The notes under the pieces were generated by a model. It worked only from the letters and a program-made list of their open reading frames with translations, ran no database searches and was not told where the DNA came from. A program made the translations under genes and the position numbers. Below, piece after piece: positions 23,495 to 29,679 of a DNA stretch of 31,571 nucleotides (positions are counted from its first letter, which is position 1; each line of letters starts with the position of its first letter). Origin of the DNA: an uncultured Acetatifactor sp. (GTDB taxonomy: Bacteria > Bacillota > Clostridia > Lachnospirales > Lachnospiraceae); NCBI RefSeq assembly GCF_910585425.1, contig NZ_CAJUCP010000004.1:117296-148866 (forward strand), written 5' to 3'.

Positions 23495-23868
23495 AGCATG
23501 TGAAATCTAAGGAGTATCATTACTTTTATCGACATTGAGTATCTATATTATCTGTTTTTCTTATTAGTGTCAATCATTTTCCTGAATAAAATAGCAAGAT
23601 ATTGTCGAGGGACAGAGGTGTTTTAGGTTTGAAAGGGGCTTTGTCTCATGGGAGGAGGTGTGCGATTTTCCTTTCAGTGGTTAAGGAAGTGTCTACAAAT
23701 AACTGATACGGGCTTATAGCCAGTATTGCTGTACTTCCGGGCTTTTTCCTAAACAAATTACAGGAACCGCTTCGCGAACCCTGTAATCAAAAGGAAATTG
23801 TAGCAGTTATTTTCCGACAATTCCTGGTGGAATACAATTATTAGGATTCGGGAGAAGGAGGATATGAC
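23495..23868. other. Gene-free left-end region of element with hairpin
   Basis: This stretch of 374 bp has no convincing gene; a 23-codon frame from 23650 lacks a ribosome binding site. The clearest structure is a hairpin at 23757-23787: ATTACAGG/CCTGTAAT and CGC/GCG arms separated by a symmetric AAC/AAC internal loop, with loop TTC. Near 23796-23829 AATTGT and ACAATT form a looser inverted repeat just before the DUF6075 gene. Possible roles are operator, origin or transfer site. Confidence 0.5.
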
Positions 23869-24309
23869 ATGACTGTAAATACAGCGACAGGCGCAAGAAA
23901 CAGAGAAGCCTACACAATTATTTTCAAGGACAAGCAGCACAAAGATTTTTATAGGGATTTTCTGCCGAAATGCAGATACCAGGATGAGTACCATAGAGCA
24001 CTGGTTTACTGCCTGGGCTTAAGTAGGGATACAAGAGCCTTTGTTCAGCAGATATACAATTTTGAGACAGGGGATGTGAAGCTGGAATGCCTACAGGCAG
24101 GCTGGCTGACAAGTGGCAGCGGAAGGATCATCCGGATGGCATTTAACCTTTACTGTAATGGGATGCCCAGTGTCTACAATTACGAGGAGAGTGAAGAGCA
24201 GCTGAAGGAATGCAGGTGCTATACGGTGGAGGATTTGTTCTGCTGTGACTATGCGGTCTATTTCTGGGAGGCTGTGAAGCTGCGCTATCCGGAGTATGCG
24301 AGCAAATAA
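23869..24309 (+). CDS. DUF6075 family protein
   Basis: A 146-residue protein that I match to DUF6075, a family common at the start of ParA/RepA modules in Lachnospiraceae elements. Its function is unknown. Visible stretches are REAYTIIFKDKQHKDFYRDF, ALVYCLGLSRDTRAFVQQIY and GWLTSGSGRIIRMAFNLYCNG, followed by YTVEDLFCCDYAVYFWEAVK. The ribosome binding site AAGGAGG lies 7-8 bases before the ATG at 23869. It starts a run of closely packed plus-strand genes leading to parA, parB and the initiator, so it is probably part of the element's maintenance operon. Confidence 0.75.
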   Translation: MTVNTATGARNREAYTIIFKDKQHKDFYRDFLPKCRYQDEYHRALVYCLGLSRDTRAFVQQIYNFETGDVKLECLQAGWLTSGSGRIIRMAFNLYCNGMPSVYNYEESEEQLKECRCYTVEDLFCCDYAVYFWEAVKLRYPEYASK

Positions 24310-24330
24310 TGGAAAGATTGGAGGGACAGG

Positions 24331-24504
24331 ATGCTTAAAATCAGGATGCAGGGGACGCCAAAGGATTTGAAATGGTTCTTGCAGCTTCTGGAACGAAGTG
24401 AAGAGGTTCAGGTCAACCGGGTATCGGAGGCCTTTGCGAACAAGGGGACGAAGCAGTTTTTCCGTATGTATGCGGAAGTGGAAAAAGTGGAGAAGCAAAA
24501 ATAA
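24331..24504 (+). CDS. Small DUF3970-like protein
   Basis: A 57-residue protein beginning MLKIRMQGTPKDLKWFLQLL, with RVSEAFANKGTKQFFRMYAE near its end. This resembles the small DUF3970 (YvzF) family found in mobile elements and phages; function unknown. A GGAGGGACAGG ribosome binding site precedes the ATG, and the gene lies 21 bp after the DUF6075 gene and 57 bp before parA. The placement and clean ribosome binding site are the main support. Confidence 0.65.
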   Translation: MLKIRMQGTPKDLKWFLQLLERSEEVQVNRVSEAFANKGTKQFFRMYAEVEKVEKQK

Positions 24505-24561
24505 GGAAGTAGAAGAGATAAGCAAGAAGAAAAGCTTATAAGGAAAGCCGGAGGAAAATAT

Positions 24562-25485
24562 ATGTGTAGGTTATCTGAAAAAACAGTGAATGAGAATGGA
24601 AAGAGTACTGGAAGTATTGAAAATACGGCAAACAGATGTAAAATTATCGCTATATCAAACCAAAAAGGGGGAGTCGGAAAGACAACCACCTGCGTGAACC
24701 TGGGGATTGGGCTTGCCAGGGCGGGGGAAAAGGTCTTGCTGGTGGAGGCCGATGCCCAGGGCAGCCTTGCGGTAAGCTTAGGGATTTCGGAGCCGGACAA
24801 GCTGGATGTGACACTGGTGAATATCTTGGAGAAGGTCATCAATGATGAGGAAATTGGGCCGGGGGAAGGTATCATTCGCCATGAGGAGGAAATTGATTTT
24901 ATCCCTGCAAACATTGAACTGGCTGGACTGGAGACTGCCCTTGTGAACATTATGAGCCGGGAGACAGTGATGCGCCACTTCCTGCAGGAGATGCGGCGGC
25001 AGTACAGCTATATTTTGATAGACTGCATGCCTTCCCTGGGGATGATTACGATAAATGCCCTTGTGGCGGCAGATTATGTGCTTGTCCCTGTGGAGGCCGC
25101 CTATTTGCCCGTAAAGGGCCTCCAGCAGCTGATAAAGACCATTGGCAACATACACAGGAAGCTGAATTCTTCCCTGGAGATTCTGGGAATCCTGTTGACG
25201 AAGGTTGACCGCAGGACAAATTTCGCAAGGGAGACATCTGCTAAGATCCGGGAGGTTTATGGGGAAAGGGTACATATCTTTGAGAACTGTATTCCGCTGT
25301 CCGTGAGGGCGGCGGAGACGGCAGCTGAGGGGAAGAGCATTTATCTCCATGACCCGAGGGGAGCTGTGGCAGAGGGGTATCTGTCCCTGACGGAGGAGGT
25401 GCTTGCGTTGACTGGATGTGCGGACAAGCCTATGGAAGCGGAAGGCGCAGGTGGTTCTGGCCTGCAGAGGGGAGGCGGGCAATGA
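24562..25485 (+). CDS. parA: ParA/Soj-family partition ATPase
   Basis: A 307-residue deviant-Walker ATPase for segregation or maintenance of the excised element. Walker A is KGGVGKTTT from Lys35 (SNQKGGVGKTTTCVNLGIGL). The A' motif reads VEADAQGSL, where many ParA proteins have DADPQGN. Walker B is YILIDCMPSLG. A GGAGG site lies 8 bases before the ATG. The C-terminal 25 residues are Gly/Ala-rich. Its TGA overlaps the ATG of parB (ATGA), showing translational coupling. Confidence 0.9.
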   Translation: MCRLSEKTVNENGKSTGSIENTANRCKIIAISNQKGGVGKTTTCVNLGIGLARAGEKVLLVEADAQGSLAVSLGISEPDKLDVTLVNILEKVINDEEIGPGEGIIRHEEEIDFIPANIELAGLETALVNIMSRETVMRHFLQEMRRQYSYILIDCMPSLGMITINALVAADYVLVPVEAAYLPVKGLQQLIKTIGNIHRKLNSSLEILGILLTKVDRRTNFARETSAKIREVYGERVHIFENCIPLSVRAAETAAEGKSIYLHDPRGAVAEGYLSLTEEVLALTGCADKPMEAEGAGGSGLQRGGGQ

Positions 25486-26390
25486 GGGGAAGCAGTGCAC
25501 AGAAAATCAAGCTTACATCCTATGATGACCTGTTCGGCGGTGACGGGCAGGCCTCGGGAGAAGCTATTACATCTGTCCCGATCAGGGAACTCCATCCATT
25601 CAAGGGACACCCTTTCCGGGTTCTGGATGATGTAAAAATGCAGGAGACAGTAGAGAGTGTAAAAAAATATGGCATCCTGGTCCCCGGGATTGTCCGTTCC
25701 TACCCCGGAGGCGGCTATGAGGTCGTGTCCGGGCACCGCAGGTGGCGGGCATGTGAACTAGCTGGTTTAGATGAAATGCCCGTAATTATCCGGGAAATGA
25801 ATGATGATGAAGCCACAGTAATCATGGTGGACTCCAACATCCAGCGGGAAGACATACTGCCCAGTGAAAAAGCGAAAGCCTATAAGATGAAATACGAGGC
25901 TTTGAAGCATCAGGGCAGTAAAGGGGAGAAATTCACTGCAGATGAAGTGGGGGAGACGGCCGGTGACAGCGGAAGGACAGTCCAGCGCTATATCCGCCTT
26001 GCGGAATTGATACAGGAACTGATGGGCTATGTGGACGAAAGCAAAATTTCCCTGGCAATCGGTGAAAAACTGTCCTATCTCAAGAAGGAAGAGCAGGCAT
26101 GGGTGGCGGAAACGATAGGTACGAAAGGCCTGTTCCCCTCTATGGTACAGGCAGGGCAACTTAGAGTCCTTAGCGGGACAAGGGAGCTGACAGCTGATAA
26201 GGCGTATGAGATTCTTGGGCAGAAACAGAATGTTGACAGAGGCGTGACCATCTCCCTAAAAAAGGTCAGGGGCTATTTTCCGCCTGCTTATACCAACAGG
26301 CAGATAGAGGATGTGCTCTATACGCTTTTGGAGAAATGGAAGCAGGAAAGGGAAAGCGAGGGATGTGCGGATGCAGAGGATACAGTTTGA
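25482..26390 (+). CDS. parB: ParB-family centromere-binding protein
   Basis: A 302-residue ParB/Spo0J-type protein that would load on parS and stimulate ParA. The N-terminal ParB/sulfiredoxin-like domain includes PIRELHPFKGHPFRV, GILVPGIVRSY and VVSGHRRWRACELAG (the GxRR-type CTP-binding box, about residues 80-95). The central HTH reads VGETAGDSGRTVQRYIRLAE. It overlaps parA by 4 bp and the next gene by 20 bp. Candidate target sites are the two palindromes at 27640 and 27844. Confidence 0.87.
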   Translation: MRGSSAQKIKLTSYDDLFGGDGQASGEAITSVPIRELHPFKGHPFRVLDDVKMQETVESVKKYGILVPGIVRSYPGGGYEVVSGHRRWRACELAGLDEMPVIIREMNDDEATVIMVDSNIQREDILPSEKAKAYKMKYEALKHQGSKGEKFTADEVGETAGDSGRTVQRYIRLAELIQELMGYVDESKISLAIGEKLSYLKKEEQAWVAETIGTKGLFPSMVQAGQLRVLSGTRELTADKAYEILGQKQNVDRGVTISLKKVRGYFPPAYTNRQIEDVLYTLLEKWKQERESEGCADAEDTV

Positions 26391-27603
26391 TTATTTCCAT
26401 GGGATAGAGGCGGAGCAGTACAACTTTTACCGTGTCCCTAAAGTGCTGTTTACGGCAGATTATTTTAAGGCACTGACTTGTGAAGCGAAAGTCTTATACG
26501 GCCTTATGCTTGACCGTATGAGCCTGAGCGTCAGGAACCGGTGGTTTGACGAGGAAGACCGGGTGTATATTATTTTTACGATAGAGGAAATAATGGAACT
26601 GCTCTGCTGCAGGACGCAGAAGGCGGTTAAACTCCTGAAAGAGCTGGATATAGAAAACGGGATTGGGCTGATTGAGAAGAGGCGCCCGGGGCTTGGCAGG
26701 CCCAATGTCATCTATGTGAAGAATTTTATGGTAGAGGAAGCTGATGATTTGGGAGAAGCGCTTCTGCAGCCGGAGTGCGTCTGTCAGGACAGCAGCCCTG
26801 AAGATATGCAGGAAGCTGCTGCGGGAGGACAGGAAGCCATAGGTTTACAGGAAGAAATCACGATAAGTGAAACTGCTGGATTCCAAAATGAAAAAGGGAG
26901 CTTGGAAGCTGCTGCTGTAGATAAGGATACCGGAAATCAAAAGTCCAGAATTTTGAAAATCAAAAACCAGAATTTTCCGAGATTGAAGAATAATGGTTTT
27001 GAAAATCAAAAATCAGGAATTTCGGCAGGCAGAACCCCGCAATTTCCCGAATCAAAAAGCCAGGGTTTTGAAAATCAAAATTCTGTGCTTTTGAAAACCG
27101 AAAGTCAGGAACTTCCAAAATCAAAGCCTAATAATACTGATTTTAATGATACTGAATCCAGTGAGACTGAGCCTATCCATCCCAATCTGATTGACCCGTC
27201 CGACAGCTTCGCCTGCCCTGGCAATGCGGTGGAGGAGATGAATATCTACCGGGAAATAATCAGGGACAGGATTTCATACAGGCATTTTACATATGACAGC
27301 AGGCATTTGAGGGAAGAGGTGGATGAGCTGGTGGAGCTTGTGGTGGACGTCATGATGATGCCGGATAACAGCACCTTACGGATTGCTGGGGTGGAACGTC
27401 CGGTGGCGGTTGTCAAGAACAGGTTTATGAGGCTGGAACAGTCTCATATTGAATATGTGACGGGCTGTCTGCAGAAGAATACCAGCAAGATAGAGAATAT
27501 TAAGGCCTACCTTCTGACTACGCTTTATAACGCAACGATGACAATAGATAATTATTACCGTGCGGAGGTAAACCATGACATGTATGGGAGGCAGTCTGGA
27601 TAG
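26371..27603 (+). CDS. Replication initiator, RepA_N with DUF6017
   Basis: A 410-residue protein. The N-terminal RepA_N domain (about residues 1-125; NFYRVPKVLFTADYFKALTCEAKV, split by LYGLMLDRMSLS) is the initiator domain of many Firmicutes plasmids and elements. A low-complexity middle (about 130-280) contains repeated N-Q-K-S/N-F and FENQK-type steps. The C-terminus (about 285-405; MNIYREIIRDRISYRH, VERPVAVVKNRFMRLE, IKAYLLTTLYNA) matches DUF6017. This suggests the excised element can replicate. ATG 26371 lies inside the 3' end of parB with a GAGGG site; translation is probably coupled. Confidence 0.87.
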   Translation: MQRIQFDYFHGIEAEQYNFYRVPKVLFTADYFKALTCEAKVLYGLMLDRMSLSVRNRWFDEEDRVYIIFTIEEIMELLCCRTQKAVKLLKELDIENGIGLIEKRRPGLGRPNVIYVKNFMVEEADDLGEALLQPECVCQDSSPEDMQEAAAGGQEAIGLQEEITISETAGFQNEKGSLEAAAVDKDTGNQKSRILKIKNQNFPRLKNNGFENQKSGISAGRTPQFPESKSQGFENQNSVLLKTESQELPKSKPNNTDFNDTESSETEPIHPNLIDPSDSFACPGNAVEEMNIYREIIRDRISYRHFTYDSRHLREEVDELVELVVDVMMMPDNSTLRIAGVERPVAVVKNRFMRLEQSHIEYVTGCLQKNTSKIENIKAYLLTTLYNATMTIDNYYRAEVNHDMYGRQSG

Positions 27604-27639
27604 AGGATGGAGGTTTGAAGGCTGATTCAGTAGGTGGGA

Positions 27640-27666
27640 AACTTTGCGACATGTTGTCGTAAAGTT
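27640..27666. repeat. 27-bp palindrome, copy 1 (candidate parS or Rep site)
   Basis: AACTTTGCGACA, TGT spacer, TGTCGTAAAGTT; one mismatch between the arms. The same palindrome recurs at 27844. Confidence 0.8.
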
Positions 27667-27843
27667 TGGGGAGATGCAGGATGGTCAGGGATGTGTATAA
27701 TTGACGGATCATGGCATGTGCTGTGTAGGGAGATTCAGGTGCTTAACAGAAGAGTGATGCAGATTATAGCAGGTTTTAGGCCTAATTTGTATGGGGTAAG
27801 AATACGGGGGCTAAAACATTGAAAGCTATTGTGGCGAGGTACT

Positions 27844-27870
27844 AACTTTGCGACAGTGTGTCGCAAAGTT
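27844..27870. repeat. 27-bp palindrome, copy 2 (candidate parS or Rep site)
   Basis: AACTTTGCGACA, GTG spacer, TGTCGCAAAGTT; the two 12-bp arms match perfectly. There is no T-tract, so it is not a terminator. Confidence 0.85.
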
Positions 27871-28009
27871 GGCGTGTAGAATACAGAAGTGATAGATGAA
27901 TGGAAGCGGCGGTTTTACTTGCTGCTCTCTTTATGTTTGCACGGAAATAATGGTTAGCAGATGTTGAGAAGACTGTTCAGTATAAGAAATGGATTGGGAG
28001 GGACTCAGA

Positions 28010-28537
28010 ATGGGAAAAAAGGATGCAATGCTTACAATAGAGGAACCTTTGTATCATGATACATGGAAGCTGTTAAAAAAATACCGGGATGTGGTGTGGA
28101 GCCTAGAGCTTTCCGTACAGCAGGTGCGCAACAGGTTCGAGATTGAATATGGGAACACAATTGAAGACTTCCTGGATTCGGTCTATCTGGCTGGGGCTGA
28201 TATTGCGGGGAGCGACATTGAACACCATGCCCAGTGTATTGAGCGCAGCCATAGGATGCTGAAGCTTTTGGACAGTGCCATTGATCTGCTGCGGAATAAG
28301 CACAAGAATGGGGAGAGCTATTACTGGCTGCTTTACTTTTCCTATCTTTCGCCACAGCAGCTGAGGAACGTGGAGGAGATTATCGAGAAGCTGCGGCCCC
28401 ATATCAGGGACATAAGCATACGCACTTATTATAGGAAAAGACAGGAATGCATCGGGGCACTGAGCTCCATTTTGTGGGGCTATACATCGAAAGACAGCAT
28501 GGAGGTTCTGGAGCAGTTTGTGCCAAATAAAGAATAG
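28010..28537 (+). CDS. Unknown element protein, possible sigma/ArpU-like fold
   Basis: A 175-residue, mainly helical protein whose family I do not firmly recognise. The N-terminal half has YHDTWKLLKKYRDVVWSLEL and QVRNRFEIEYG. The C-terminal half has the patterned SYLSPQQLRNVEEIIEKL and IRTYYRKRQECIGALSSILW, which resembles the sigma-70 region 4-like HTH of phage ArpU regulators. A GGGAGGG ribosome binding site lies 7 bases before ATG 28010; the frame-open ATG at 27989 has none. It follows the palindrome region and is the last gene with element-like composition before the AT-rich cargo. Confidence 0.6.
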   Translation: MGKKDAMLTIEEPLYHDTWKLLKKYRDVVWSLELSVQQVRNRFEIEYGNTIEDFLDSVYLAGADIAGSDIEHHAQCIERSHRMLKLLDSAIDLLRNKHKNGESYYWLLYFSYLSPQQLRNVEEIIEKLRPHIRDISIRTYYRKRQECIGALSSILWGYTSKDSMEVLEQFVPNKE

Positions 28538-28667
28538 AGTTTATTGTACAAGGCTTTTTATGGAGGAAGAAATATATAGTATATATTGAATAAAAGAATT
28601 ATCTTGTAAGTACGCTTAATAGAATATGCTTGTTTAGATTAGAAGGATACAGTAGTATGAGAAAGTA

Positions 28668-28704
28668 AAAAAGCTAATTAGGGCAATTCCTTAATTAGCT
28701 TTTT
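28668..28704 (+). terminator. Intrinsic terminator before Hachiman cargo
   Basis: AAAAAGCTAATTA (28668-28680) pairs with TAATTAGCTTTTT (28692-28704). It separates the element backbone from hamA. Confidence 0.82.
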
Positions 28705-28706
28705 GG

Positions 28707-28740
28707 GTGGTAAATAGTATTTACGTGTGGTAAAATATAG
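28707..28740 (+). promoter_or_regulatory. Candidate promoter/operator of hamA
   Basis: GTGGTAAA occurs twice, at 28707 and 28727, 20 bp apart. Between them TAAATA-G-TATTTA (28711-28723) is a perfect palindrome. TAAAAT at 28731-28736 could be the -10; no good -35 is seen. The arrangement looks like a repressor or activator site placed on a weak promoter. Confidence 0.4.
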
Positions 28741-28770
28741 AAAAGTCATCTTTATACAAAGGAGTAGAAC

Positions 28771-29679
28771 ATGAAATTAAGTTTGAGAGAATCCGACTTT
28801 CTGGAATCCTTTGATTTGTTATGGTCTAAAGACTTGGATAAGTATAAGAAAAATAAGCTGAATCTTTTTATATTAAAGATTAACTCAAATGAGTTCGATT
28901 ATGATTTGTTGGTGGATATGCTTCTTGAGCCTGTAATTGATTATTCTATATCAAGACAAGTAAAGGAGAAGTATAAAAATAAACCAATGACTTTATCAAG
29001 AAAGGCAAGAGAAAAGTTTGTTGAGTATACCAGGAATAATGGTGAATTAGGAGAATTATTATTATTTTGTTTTTTGGAAACACACTTGGGAGCTCCTAAA
29101 ATATTAACAAAACTGGAACTAAAGACATCCACAAGTCATTATGTTAATGGTGCAGACGGGGTACATTTTTTAAAGCTTGCAGATGGAAATTATCAATTGA
29201 TTTTTGGTGAGTCAAAAACATATCATGACATTGACAGAGCTATAGCGGATGCATTTAAATCTATAAGTAATTTTAAGAATGGGGTAAATGATAAGGGAAA
29301 TCATAAAAGTGGTATTCAATATGAAAAAAGTTTAATTAGTGATAATCTATTTAAGGAAACCTTTTCTGAGGAGGAAAGGGAGTTCCTTGAAAGTTTAATT
29401 TATCCTTCAAAGAATAGAAAATTTGATGTAGATGATGCATTTGGTATTTTTATTGGTTTTCAAGTGAATGTAAGCGATAATGAAAAAGCAATGCCGACTG
29501 CCGATTTCAGAAAGCTGATCAGAAATCGTGTGGATGCAGAAGTTAATAAGTATTTAGCAAGTATTCAACAGAAAATTATTGATAATAAATTGCAAGGGCA
29601 TAATTTTTATATGTATATTTTGCCATTTACGGACATTGATTCGAAAAGAAAGAAGATAATGGAGGCCATTACAAAATGA
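28771..29679 (+). CDS. hamA: Hachiman system protein HamA (DUF1837)
   Basis: A 302-residue protein with a DUF1837 domain, the effector nuclease of the Hachiman anti-phage system. PD-(D/E)XK-type residues are visible: GELGELLLF (about 91-99), then NGADGVHFLKL with Asp129, and IFGESKTYHD with Glu147 and Lys149. The block DIDRAIADAFKSISNF follows, as expected. AAAGGAG precedes the ATG. The gene is very AT-rich compared with the element backbone and far more so than the chromosome. Its stop overlaps the hamB start (ATGA). A helicase next door is the diagnostic pairing. Confidence 0.87.
   Translation: MKLSLRESDFLESFDLLWSKDLDKYKKNKLNLFILKINSNEFDYDLLVDMLLEPVIDYSISRQVKEKYKNKPMTLSRKAREKFVEYTRNNGELGELLLFCFLETHLGAPKILTKLELKTSTSHYVNGADGVHFLKLADGNYQLIFGESKTYHDIDRAIADAFKSISNFKNGVNDKGNHKSGIQYEKSLISDNLFKETFSEEEREFLESLIYPSKNRKFDVDDAFGIFIGFQVNVSDNEKAMPTADFRKLIRNRVDAEVNKYLASIQQKIIDNKLQGHNFYMYILPFTDIDSKRKKIMEAITK

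Larger units (their letters stand above)
27604..28009. other. Gene-free region with two palindromes (candidate parS/origin)
   Basis: About 400 bp after the initiator gene with no convincing coding frame; a 62-codon frame at 27634 runs through a palindrome and has no ribosome binding site. It holds two copies of a 27-bp palindrome, listed separately, some 200 bp apart. The region is the natural place for a centromere or replication origin. Confidence 0.5.

Noticed and set aside
23650..23721. 23-codon frame beginning MGGGVRF
   Set aside because: No ribosome binding site upstream and no recognisable content.
27634..27822. 62-codon open frame after the initiator gene
   Set aside because: No ribosome binding site, it includes the palindrome at 27640-27666, and its composition is not gene-like.
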